DNA of 64,000 bases from Lichenostomus cassidix (lineage: Eukaryota > Chordata > Aves > Passeriformes > Meliphagidae), in contig CM039183.1 in assembly GCA_008360975.2 (NCBI GenBank), positions 84,356,350 through 84,420,349 of the forward strand. The letters are read 5' to 3'. Below, one piece after another: positions 50,660-61,732 of the stretch; position 1 is the stretch's first letter; every line of letters begins with the position of its first letter. Under the pieces are notes generated by a model. It did no database searches. It had not been told where the DNA came from and worked only from the letters and a program-made list of their open reading frames with translations. Made by a program: the position numbers and the translations under genes.

Positions 50660-53600
50660 CTGTCATTTACAAATGAGAATTTAAATAGAAACATTAACAT
50701 TTTTTATCAGAAAAACAGGTGTTTAATTTAATCCTATTTTTTCGTGAGATATGTATATTAACATAACTGGGGTTAATTTTAATTTGAAATACAAAAACAT
50801 AAAAGTAAGAAGCCTGAAATTTTGCATATCCATCTTTGTGATGGTATTTATTTCACATAATCCATGCCTCTATTCTCTCCAGCAAACAAGCAAATTTTAG
50901 GTTCTAGCTGCCATGCTTTTGAGTCAAAGGTTTGCATCTTTCCTTGTTGCTCTATTTTGATCAATAACATTACGCAACTATCAGAAGATGATGAGACTTA
51001 AACTGCAGTAAGCTATGATGATTATCTTAAACTAAAATTTCTAAAGACTTTTCTAAAATTGAACCTGTATGTGAAAGAATCAGTTCTGAAAAGACAGTTG
51101 AAACATTTAATGTGCTAAAAGTGCTAAATAAGAGCTGTATATTCTGAAGGTTATTATAAAAGCAGTTTATTTCTTTGAAATGTGTTTCAGTACAAGTTGG
51201 TAATTAAGAAAGTATAGTAAATAATGTGGGACTGTCTATAAAACAAAATAACCTTTTACTGGTTATTGCAATACCATTTAAAGGGAAAATTATTGTCACA
51301 ATTTTGTAGTAACAAAACTGCATATAAATAAACTTCAGCAAATGCTTCATGTTTTATTTTAGCATGGTCATGACCACAGATTCCTTTTGGTCTTTGTATG
51401 TTACTGTAGATTCCAGTTTATTATTTTTGAGAAAATTAGATTAACACAGAAAACATCTGGCTGAAGCCATCTCACAATTTACATCACTGACACGTTAGTT
51501 ACCGAAACCTAATTCACTCCAAATTCAGCAGAGCAAACCAAGAATTCTTTATTATTATATGTATTTCCAGAAAAAAAATGTAACCCTGCTGTATTACAGC
51601 AAAGCGGTTACAAAACAAGAAAAAGGAAAAGAGAAAGGAAATTCATTCTAGCAGATGGTGTGATAAGGCAGAAAGCAATTCAATGATTCACCCATGGTTG
51701 CACGGAAAATCTTCAGCAGAGGCAGGAACAGACTACAGATTTTGCCCATCCCATTATCTAACCCATAAAATCGTCCATCTTCCCTGTTTCATACTTCGGC
51801 TGACGGAAGTGTGAGCAAGAGAACTGAGAAGACTTTTGCACAAAGCTGTACTCTCTCTTTGTAGAGGACAAAGACTACCTAGCAGATGGCTCAGTAATAC
51901 TAATATGAATCACAGTTGGGTAGAAAAATTGCTTGCTAAATTTGCCTCAACATCAGCATTCCTGAATCGTAAATCAAGACAGTTGGTGCTGCTAAAAAAG
52001 CAAGAGATCCATTAATGGCAAAACCCAAAGAAAGTCAGTTATATTCATAATCTAGAATACTAGGCCTGCTTCAGATATGCCCACAGAGTGAATACATCAG
52101 GACAGTGTTACAACAGGAAAAGCCAGATTTTGATAAACATAACCCATCTGGTGACATAAGCAAATGCAATTACCATTCTATTATGACCTTATAAACAAAA
52201 GAAATGTTCCTTTTTGGGGAGCATAAATTAACATAATATGGAGGTAATATTATAAATTAAATAAATTTGCTAGAGTTTAGAGCTTTTTGAGAACTATATT
52301 TGTTATGCAACCGTGGCCATTTCAAACGTGTTGTGTTCACTAAACAACACTTTAGGTGCTGTTTCTCAGAACTAAAACTCTAACTTCCCTCCACATACTG
52401 AATGTTAAATGTGGGGTTTTTTCTGGAAAAAAAAATATACATGCATCTATATGCACACTTAAATACACCATATTTTCTCTTTTACATTAACAAGTCATAG
52501 GTAATATCAGAGATTTCCCAGCTATTTGGAAGGGTACTAGTGTGCTTTTTGCATTAAGATTTTCAGAACTCAAGATTATATTGAAACATTAACCTAGTAT
52601 GTGATGTAAGCAGTGCACTTGTGTGTTGTGTTCAAGTAAAAGGCACTCCCCAAGACCAAGAGTTAATCAGGAAAGAGGTGTGGGAGAAGCTGGAACTGGA
52701 AGAGGGTTTGCTTAGAGCTGGCAAAGAAGTTTTCCTGGTCTGAGGCTGACTCTTGGCCTTTTAATGCCTCATACAAGTATCAAAGAATCAAGGAATGCTG
52801 CAGATAAAACAAACCTGTTCTTCCCAAAACTAAAACATTTCTGGCAGAGCTTACTCATCAGGCATCCACCCACATTAAAGCATCTGTGAGGCTGCAACCG
52901 ATGTTGCTCATGGAGGCATTATAGTCACACCGGAATGGTACCATATCTGAGTTTAAAAGCTTTGTTGATCCTGCTGGCTCTTTTCAGGACCAGTTCAAGT
53001 ATTTCTGTAACTATGGCATAGTTAATTCATAACACACCCACAGATAAATGTGAGTTTTCTGTACAAAATCATAGAGAACTACTAGAATTTAGAAGCAAAC
53101 AGCAAATACTAAGCTAAAATGTGCTATCATTGTCAAATAAAAGGCAAGCCTCTTTCACTCATTACGTGAATCAGCAGTATCTTCCCACACAGAACATGCA
53201 CTCAAATGTGCCACATTATACCCGATAGGCCTGAATTCATCCCACATAAGCACAAACACTCAACTAAGTCAATGGTCTAGAAGTACAGTCTTCTTCTGAC
53301 ATTACTGGTGAGAGGACCTGCATGTCCCAGAGGCAACTGACCCACCTGGGATCTGTGGAAGCTCTGTACAACAAACAAAGCATGAGACACACATGCAGCC
53401 TCACAGGGTTTACCATCTACATGGGCAGATAACAAACATGGGAAAGGGTAACAAAAGGGTGAAGCAAGTCAGCCTACAGCACACTGTAGCTCAAGTGATG
53501 GTAGAACTACAGCTCTTCTCTTGAATGCTTATTCAATGCCCCAGGCAAAATTATTTTAAAGAAAGGCAATAGGAAAAAATCTTTTGAACATCTTATAAAA

Positions 53601-56600
53601 TAGTGTTGTAATCAGAGACAAAACAAAAATCAAGGGTTTCATTTTATTTTTTAGCTGTTGCCAATTATTTGAATCTTCTCCCTTCTCATGTTCTATTTTA
53701 TCTATCTAATATTGCTCTGAAAAAACTTCTACTTTCAGTAGGAAATCATTAGCTAGTCTTTGGAAGCAGTTGTGCACTCCTGTCTTTGTGTTAACTAACA
53801 AGTTAGTCCAGCACTGTTTTCAGTAATATTTTGGTCTAAAAGATTCCTATATTAAGTTTTTCACTACTGAAAATATGCTTATAAGAAAAATACTGAGAAT
53901 CTCTTTTGAGTAAAATCCGGGTAAAGCATTAATATTGGAAACATGTATAGTGTTAATAAAGATTTAACTATTATGGAATTAAGTATTTCTGGAAACCCAA
54001 ACAGTACTATTGGAACATGATATATTCTTAAAGCTGCCATATGAACATAGTCCTATTTTTGTAAAAATAAATTTACAGAAGTCTTCTATCCTGAATAATG
54101 GTTCACTTTGGTTTTGGTTCTCACATCTCTTCATTTCTACTGACACATTTGGTGGAAATTGCCTTATTTCTCTTACACATTCTTCTACAAGTTTCTGGTC
54201 ATCTTCCCATGCAATTCCTTATCAGATGCAATTTCTTTTGTTATCTAGCTGTCTCCATTATTCTTATGGGAGAGACCTAGTGTTCATTCATCTTGTGTAA
54301 GTTTTCTGTGGTGACTCTTGAGTGACTAGCCACTTACCAAACATGGAAGATTTTTTACATTCTCTGATTTGTTTCCAATTTTCTGAAGTTTTCTCTCTGA
54401 GAAAAAATACTTTGAGTGCAGAGTACTGCTGACCTACTAGGAGTGAAATTTAACTTTAGACATTTGGGATGTAACAAAGGAGCAATAACTGAACTCAAAA
54501 TATCTTCGGATCTTTGTTTTTCATTCCCAGATTATTACACAATGGAAGAAAAAAACCACACTTTTAAAATTTATAGCTGTGAATAAAAACAAATCACAAA
54601 GAAAGGTACTCAAAATTTTTCCAGAAACCAAGATATTTGAAAAATCAACTTTCAGATAGTAGTTCTGAGCCTGCCTCTCTTAATGCTGCTTATATTCAGC
54701 TTCTTTGAATGCAATTCAGTCTATGCCCAAACCATTCGAGGAGAATCACTTATAAACCACGAAGAAAATTTTGCATAATGTTCAGATAATGCAGAACTCA
54801 AACTGCAGAAGGTCCAATCAAGATTTTCAGTTATCAAGTAAACAGGTCTGTTTGCAAAGCATTTTATTTACATCAGCCACTATAATAGAAAAAGGCTTTA
54901 TTAGCTTTTTGCTTCTACAATTTAAAGCAGCTACAGTTTAACATTTTGTAGGTCTGCAGACCTCTGGATGATACAAGCAGGTGCAGTTTCATACCATATA
55001 CAAAAATATTACACAAGTCTATACACCTGAGGAACTTGTTTTATGCAAGGCAATGCTAATACAAGAAAAAGGATCAACATTTTAGTTGCTCATGTTTTTC
55101 AGTGGCCTTCACAGAAGAAGAAACCTGTGAGACAAAAAATAGCTTTTCTGAGCTATTTTAGGGCTATGGAAGTAAAGCATAGAAATAATGAAATTTGTAT
55201 TTTGAACAACTCTGTATAGTATTTTCCAATTTTACTTCTAGTTTATAGAGTGTATATCTGTATATAATTTTATAAAATTTTGGTAAGTTATCCACTCTCT
55301 ACATTTAAATCTGAGACTCTTTAGTAAATGTCAGTCTAGAAGCAAATAAATTTGTAATTCATGTCTAATTGTCTGCACAAGTATAGCTTGTTAAAAGGTG
55401 CTTTAATTAGTTATAGTTTCTATAAGCACAATGATTCTAATCTGGAATTAATCAAATAAATAAAAACAAAATTACCAAATGGCAAATAAAATTCTGTATG
55501 CATTTGACTTGTAAATACATCTGTAAAATACATCTGTAAAATATTTTATTAACAGCAGGTGGCAACCTTTGAAAATTGGACTGCAGCAGCAGGGTTTTAC
55601 TCTTAAATATATAAATGCAAATTATTTCAAGAATGGTTTTATAAGCAGAAGCTAGTTCATCTGACTGTCTGTTTATTGAGAAGATTCAAATTAATCTTCT
55701 ATTAGTGTTGTGCTTTTATAGAGGAAGTCTGCATTACCTATGGAAATTAGTTTGCTTAGGAATCCAATACAAATACTATTTTGTACTGCTTTTCAAATAA
55801 TTAAATTTTTATTAAAATTAAAGAGATCATTTAAAAGGCAAGTTAAATTCAGTTAATCTCTACCGTACAGTGTTATAACTTTCTAACTACAAATAGTCTT
55901 CTTGTTGTTCTTCGAATGCAATGAGATTAATTGTTCTGCTGTACTGCAAATACCTTGAAAATTGTTCTTTGAATGCCATCAAGGGACAAACAGGCTGCCT
56001 ATGAAAAATATGGGCTTGATAATGTAAAATTCACATCTGACAAATTTCTCATTTCCTGACCCAAAGCACCCCTGCTATTTAAGTACTTCTCTGACTACCA
56101 GAGAACACAGCCAGCTAAATGTCCAGAAGCCAGATTGACTTTTTGCTGCTTCCTGGCTTGCAGTTCAGATCACATAATTTCCCAAGTGAATGGCTAAAAC
56201 ATCCTACCCTACTAACACCTTATTTTGTTACCTTTCAGCTATCCAACAATGCATTCTTTTACTTCATGACAATATGCATTTACTGATAAATATTATCTGA
56301 TTCACCAGATACTCTTCTTTATTCATAATTTTTGAAGATCACAATTACACTTTTATTAGCTTTCAGTGGGAAAGACAAACCTGTTGGGAGGGCAAAGTAA
56401 AAGCTGATACAAATTAATATATCCAAGCATTATATTAAAACAGGAAAGATGTAGTTTTTTCTTTTAAAATTACTTTCCTTTTTATAAAATGCTGCTCATG
56501 TATTCATTTGTTCATTCTCTACACTACAGTAAGGCTCACTTTATCCCTTATTTTTACTGCACTGAAATTTACTCCAAATGTATTACAGAGATGTCACTTG

Positions 56601-56977
56601 ATAAAAGGAATTCCAAATTACAAAACCAGCCCTGATATTCTCAGATACAGTGCATTCAAAGAGGCTTTCTGTAGCATACTGTTCATGCTCCAAATACTAT
56701 AGGCAATCAAATATTTTTCTGATACATTTTTACTATGGTATTTTGCTTTATTCAAAACACAATGCATTGTTCATATGTCCAATAGGGCTAATTTGCACCT
56801 TGCTGCATAAATAGAAATCTACAGAGAAAACCAGCAGCAACTTGTCTAAAGCTGAGCCAGATATGGGTCTTTATGGCTATTGCTCTACAGACATTGATCT
56901 TGTCTTTCCTAAAGATTCCAATTAAAGTAAGCCATATTGTAGTGTAAATAATAACAGCAATTATATTTTCATCTCAC
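50660..56977 (-). other. ADGRB3: Intron between TSR4 and first hormone-receptor exon (6,318 bp)
   Basis: AT-rich intron without any CR1 or other repeat that I can recognise. Small items are a 13-bp tandem duplication near 55515-55545 (ACATCTGTAAAAT twice) and scattered short poly-A and poly-T runs. A 96-codon plus-strand open frame at 54010-54300 has no recognisable feature. The intron ends at the acceptor ACAG, 50660-50663. Confidence 0.75.
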
Positions 56978-57142
56978 CGGGACACCTCTGTTCACTGCAC
57001 CGTCGGACTTCCTCTCCGGTTCCTTCACATTGCTGCCCAGTCACAGCAGCACCTTGACAGATCCTTATCCGCCTCTCCCAGCCACCATCACAGGATTTGG
57101 AACAGCCACTCCAGTGGCCCCACTGGTTCCACTGGCCATTTG
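56978..57142 (-). CDS. ADGRB3: ADGRB3 exon: thrombospondin type-1 repeat 4
   Basis: The third 165-bp, phase 1-1 exon in a row. It encodes the last TSR, beginning [20 protein letters not shown] and ending CSEQRCP. The first alanine is split across the TSR3-TSR4 junction as G|CA. The acceptor is ACAG at 57143-57146 and the donor GTGAGA at 56972-56977. WNQWGHW is the tryptophan ladder, and CSKSCDGG fits the serine form of the O-fucose consensus. The arginine-rich stretch ERRIRIC lies where TSRs stack tryptophan and arginine side chains. In the protein it joins directly to the hormone-receptor motif. The complete cysteine pattern and open frame indicate a functional exon. Confidence 0.95.
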
Positions 57143-57929
57143 CTGTTTGGAAAAATATAATTACATGGCAACATGATGACAGTCCTAATGGAGAGTTAAT
57201 ATTTTTTGAAATTTATTTGTATAGTGCTGTTGTACAGTAATGATACACACTTACAATGTGCATAAGTACCCTTAAAAAAAACTAATTAAAAACATTTTTG
57301 CATGTGATATTTTAAGATCCTGATTTTTTACATGCTCTGTTAGAGCAAATGAAGCTTAAAGGTAAGGACATATAGAATCTACACACCCTGGAAGGCTGCT
57401 TTTGTACTGTCAGAGGACCTTGAAGTAGTCTCAGCACAAAAGGGAATCAGTTCATATACACTTGCTTTCTAGGTTCATGAATAACTTAAGTTTTTTAGGC
57501 TTCAAATATATCTGCCTAAAACTGCTGAATGTCTTTCAAACAGAGATAAAACCAAAAAGCTGATGTGCAGCCTTCATGCAGCCTTCCTGGGCACATTCTT
57601 TAGCTTTTTACCTCATCAAATATAAAAGAATGAGACCCCAGGACACACAGAATCACAGGATTGTGAAGGTTGGAAAGGATCTCTGGAGATCACCTGGTCC
57701 AAACCCCCTGCCAAGGCAGGGTCACCTAGAACAGGTGACACAGGTGGGTTTTGAATTTCTCCAGAGAGGGAGACTCCACAAGCTCCCTGGGCAGCCTGTT
57801 CAGCTCTCTGCCACCCTCAAGGTAAAGAAGTTCTTACTCATGGTGACATGAAACTTCTTGTGTTTTAATTAATGACTTTTGTTTTAGCCCCCCTGTGGGT
57901 GCAGCTGCTGTTGGGCCCTCGGTACTCAC
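57143..57929 (-). other. ADGRB3: Intron between TSR3 and TSR4 exons (787 bp)
   Basis: A short intron. Its first 80 bases (57850-57929) are unique, followed by a CR1 fragment at 57646-57845 in the same orientation as the gene. The rest, 57143-57645, is AT-rich sequence in which I see nothing further. The splice acceptor for TSR4 is the CAG at 57143-57145. Confidence 0.85.
57646..57845 (-). mobile_element. CR1 LINE 3' fragment
   Basis: The plus strand reads AGAATCACAGGATTG, then a GGTTGGAAAGGATC-like stretch and CTGGGCAGCCTGTT, which is the reverse complement of a CR1 3' end. The 3' end of the element is at the low coordinate and the copy is 5' truncated. It has drifted from the consensus, so it is probably old. 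It sits in the short TSR3-TSR4 intron, close to the TSR3 donor. Confidence 0.88.
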
Positions 57930-58094
57930 CAGTGCACTCGGGGTTGTAGCACTCGCGGCTCTCGGCCCAGGGCCCTCTGCACTCGGAGCCGCCATGGGCC
58001 GCGGCCGTGCACTGCCGGCTGCGCTGCTGGGTGCCATTGGAGCACGTCACCGAGCACTGGCTCCACGAGCTCCACTCCTGCCACTGTCCGTCCA
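57930..58094 (-). CDS. ADGRB3: ADGRB3 exon: thrombospondin type-1 repeat 3
   Basis: A 165-bp, phase 1-1 exon encoding one full TSR that starts [20 protein letters not shown] and ends YNPECT. The acceptor CAG is at 58095-58097 and the donor GTGAGT at 57924-57929. The C-mannosylation ladder is WQEWSSW, and CSVTCSNG fits the O-fucose consensus. The following NGT is also an N-glycosylation sequon, so the two motifs overlap. From memory, structural work on the paralogue BAI1 places the contact with the Nogo receptor RTN4R on its third TSR; a similar role here is an inference. The exon is far richer in G+C and CpG than TSR2 or TSR4, with about 20 CpG in the exon and its edges. The acceptor is unusual: the pyrimidine run CTCTTTT is separated from the AG by a GC-rich spacer. 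A decayed CR1 lies about 85 bp downstream of the donor. Confidence 0.95.
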
Positions 58095-60691
58095 CTGCCG
58101 CCGCGGCCACAAAAGAGATGGACACAGCACAGTTACCACCGGAGCCAGGCAAGTGACCACAGCCCCTCGGGCTGGGCCTAGCCTGGTTTCTTACAGCAAT
58201 CAAATACAGAAACCAACATTATGAGCTGCTTTAAAATAATTTAAATTTGTTTTCCTTTTTCTTCAAGTAAAGAGTGTTCCATCTCCACTAATTGTACACT
58301 GATATAAAAGAGGATAAATAATGACTTGCTCACATACATTTTGAAGAGTCTTATAAAAAACAAGGCCTTATAAAAAAGACTGGTCTTTTTAGGCAAAAGC
58401 CAACAGGCGTTGTTGTGTCATGTTAATAAACCCCGAGCCCTTTCAAGTGATTTATAAGAGCTGCAGTGATAGTTCAGATAGTCAGATTATAAGGTTATTG
58501 GTCCTGACTGTGAAACTAGATATCTTTAGCTGAACAGGAAAGGGAAAATGGGAGTTACCACTTTTCATCACATACTGTGTCACTTCTCTATACTTACAAT
58601 GCTGAATTTATTTTTATCAGTCATCCTCCCTGTAAGGTAAATGATCCCAGTTCTTCGACATTTCTTTGATATAAAATGTAGCAGGACAGAAACCGCCTGC
58701 TTTCCTTCCGTATCAGATCTGCTGTTGTGTTTGCATATTGCATAATCTTCTTTCTGAATGTGTCAAGTTAAATGTCTAAACAATATGGAAATGGTGAACA
58801 GTTCTGCATTTAGTAATTTGTATTAGCCCGTGCATTTAAGCTTAAATGAATATTCTCCTGAGTAAAGGTTAATGACTGTTATTATTAATTGCATATATCA
58901 GAAAGCTTCTTGAGGTAAATGAAAATATTAAAATCCAAGATAATAAAAAATATAAACCAATTAAGCTTCCATACAAGTGGAAAATTATATGGTCGATAAT
59001 AATAAGACTAGACAGCATGTTTAAAAACAGGCAAGCATTATGAAATGTGTTATGACTAATTGTGCTAACTCAGGATCCTGCATTCACACTGACTTCGGCA
59101 ATCAACAGTTCCTTATTGTCACTGCAGTTAACTGTAAACTCAAAATGCAGGTTCTAATAGAATTTTGATTAATACCCATCCTTGAAAACCTGGTTCTCTA
59201 ACTACTAGTGCCATATAAGCACCACCGCTCCAAACAAGGGATTTCACTTGGTGCACTTGAAAAACCCTGTTTTCAGGATTCTTCTAAAGGAGAGTTGGAA
59301 TAGCAGCTCCCTAAGTGGATGGTATTAATAACTGAAATAGGAAGCAGAATCCAAAAGTTAGTGATTAAATATACTGTTCTGTGTGGGTGCATCACCATTC
59401 AGTGAATAATGGAAGTAAATTATTTCTCTATTGTCAGACATTAACTACAGAACATGTCAAAGACACTATCCATATCCTGGGCCCAGGATCTCAGCATCAG
59501 TGAAATAAAGGATGAGAGTTTTTGAGGCTTTTCCCTAAAGTTCTATATTAAATATTCTATGTAATGCCTGGTTGTGAACCATTTCTCAATGCAGATGCCT
59601 CTGAATCTATGAAGCTATGCCCTGATAATTTATTCAGGAGAAAATGGAAATCTTTCCAAACATAGAAGCTAGTTCCACTCATTAATCATAAAAGGTTTAT
59701 GTGAAGAGGAAAACATTATGGAAATTAAATTTCAATGCACCCTCTTCAGTTTTATCCATTGCTATATAGTATTATTTAGGGTAGGAAAGATCGAATCAAT
59801 TATTATACTGTCTTTGGAGAAAACTCATTCCGTGCCTTCTCATATATATTTCATGCATCTCGCTTATTTATCTTCAGGAGAAAATAGCATGTGAGTTTTC
59901 AATTTCAGAAATACCCTTAACAAAATAAAGACTTCAACATGAAGATTCCCTTAAAAAATTGAACATGCAAATTGCAGCAAATCTTAACATTGAGCAAGAT
60001 TTAAAGTGTTACTTTTAAATGTAACAGTATAGAACTGACTCTGGATGTCATTTAGGTACAAATGACTGTTCAAAATACATAGTTCTCAAATACTTGTTTA
60101 TTTTGACAGATTAGGTGTAATATCTTTTGTGTTTCTTTGTAATACTGAAGTGAATTGGATGCATTACTTTCTTTGCTGTTTCACTGGTCTTTCTCTTGTC
60201 GATAACTCTGCTTCAATCTCTTGTATCATATTAGTTACTTTGGTGTACATACACGTATAATTGCACTGCTGCCAATTTGGCCAAAAACTGGATTAATTCA
60301 GAATTTTTGCAGCTGCATTCAACACTTGGACCTTTCCCCAAATTTTGTCCTGAAGTTGGAGTACACTTTGATGAGAAGCAGAAGCAAAAAAGCAAAGTTC
60401 ACATGTCACAAAACTCTCAGAAATTTAGCTTTAAAAAGGCTCTAAGTTCCATTTTTCCCTTAATTTCAGTTTTCAAAACATTAAGCAACCATTTGCTAAT
60501 GAGATGTCTGTCCATCAGTCCTTTACAGGAAGAGCTCTGGTCATGGAGAATCTATTTACAGCAGTGTTGTGAGCTGTGGAGAGGCAACAAATCCACTGCA
60601 CAGGCAGCCTTCATGCTGTCAAACAGAACTCAGGAAAGAAATTTCCTACAGTACTGCCACCTGACACTTTTTTATACCTAAGTATAAGAAT

Positions 60692-60748
60692 CAGTTCAAT
60701 AACCGTAAATTATTATTATATATAATCTTCTTTATGGTTATTGAACTG
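60692..60748. repeat. Inverted repeat, 18-bp arms (hairpin)
   Basis: The left arm 60692-60709 (CAGTTCAATAACCGTAAA) and the right arm 60731-60748 (TTTATGGTTATTGAACTG) are reverse complements except for one position. That position would be a G-U pair in a plus-strand transcript and an A-C mismatch in a minus-strand transcript. The 21-base loop contains its own short palindrome, ATTATATATAAT. Size and shape would suit a small MITE remnant, a cruciform or a pre-miRNA-like stem, but I recognise no family. Confidence 0.85.
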
Positions 60749-60766
60749 CTTGTAATAGTAAAGTAT

Positions 60767-60821
60767 TATATGCACACATACATATGTATACATACGTGTG
60801 CATATATATATATACGTGCAT
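60767..60821. repeat. 55-bp uninterrupted alternating pyrimidine-purine tract
   Basis: Every step from 60767 to 60821 alternates pyrimidine and purine, with mixed TA, TG, CA and CG dinucleotides rather than one simple repeat unit. Inside it, TATGCACAC (60769-60777) and GTGTGCATA (60796-60804) are perfect inverted arms. Such sequence is a classical candidate for Z-DNA or cruciform extrusion. It begins 18 bases after the neighbouring inverted repeat. Confidence 0.85.
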
Positions 60822-61567
60822 TTTGAAAAACGTGGTCTAAGTTAATCATAATCTAAAGACAAAAAGTTAAATTTTGAAAGAATACCTTTTTTTTGTTAGT
60901 TTCAATTTTAGTAGATGCAGATTTTAACATGAAGCCCATGAATTGTTTCTTTGGTTAGTGATAATTTTTTGGAATTGTTATAGGACATGACTCCCAGAAA
61001 TTAGGTACCTAACATCTGTACCATAAGGACTTAACTGGGATTCAAATAATGCCCTAGATTGTGTGAGTCTTTCTGTCTGTACACACATAAATAATAACCA
61101 TTTTGAATAAATTAGCAACTTAAATATTATGGTTTCACAAATATGTTTGTTTTATGATGAATAAATAATTACAATGAACCTCCAAGCAAAAGAATTTCAT
61201 ACAGATATGGTGGACACAAACTGTGTGACCTCTGCATATCTCTCTCTTTAAGCCACACTCAGTCGTTTGCCTTTTGGTTTTTTGAGACCTCTCTTGAGGT
61301 CTTGAATCAAAATTTCCTACACAACATTCTGTACCCTACAGACTGAGCAGCTCAAAGGAAGTAAAAATTGTTTGCTTGTGTCCTGAACAGTTACAATCCT
61401 GACTATATACATTAACCATTACAGTCAGAATTATGAACAATATTAACCAATATAGTCACTTTGGATAATGTCTTTTTTTCCTGTGTGCAAAGTGCTGTAA
61501 AAGAAATCACAAACAACCCATATCAAATGCACTGTTAACAAAGCAGAGAGTTGCTATGTGAGCTCAC

Positions 61568-61732
61568 CAGGGCAGAGTGCAATATTGCAAGGTTTGTGTT
61601 GTGTTTCAGGTCCATCACATGATCTTCCCCCATACTGGGGAGGTATACATGACCTTGTCCTAGTTCTTTGGCCTCGACCACATGTGAATGAACACAAACT
61701 CCAAGGTGACCATTCCTCCCAAACGCCATGTA
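61568..61732 (-). CDS. ADGRB3: ADGRB3 exon: thrombospondin type-1 repeat 2
   Basis: This 165-bp exon is symmetric (phase 1-1) and encodes one complete TSR, read [20 protein letters not shown] at its start and ending in ALCP. The acceptor is TTGCAG at 61733-61738 and the donor is GTGAGC at 61562-61567. The tryptophan ladder WEEWSPW gives C-mannosylation motifs. CSFTCGRG fits the CxxTCxxG consensus for O-fucosylation by POFUT2. Six cysteines are present, as expected for three disulfides. The repeat lies in the extracellular ligand-binding part of the receptor. By position it is the second of four TSRs, human residues about 346-399 from memory, because two more follow and the hormone-receptor motif comes directly after the last. 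Because the exon is in-frame and symmetric, skipping it would remove exactly one module. Confidence 0.95.

Larger units (their letters stand above)
58095..61567 (-). other. ADGRB3: Intron between TSR2 and TSR3 exons (3,473 bp)
   Basis: The intron is AT-rich and I saw no CR1 fragment in it. Two structural elements stand close together and are listed separately: an inverted repeat at 60692-60748 and an alternating pyrimidine-purine tract at 60767-60821. A 134-codon open frame on the plus strand (60277-60681) ends 10 bases before the inverted repeat; I recognise nothing in its translation. The last bases before the TSR3 acceptor (about 58095-58115) are GC-rich. Confidence 0.8.

Noticed and set aside
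57895..58224. 109-codon open frame on the plus strand
   Set aside because: Shadow of the GC-rich TSR3 exon on the opposite strand; stops are rare there because of composition.
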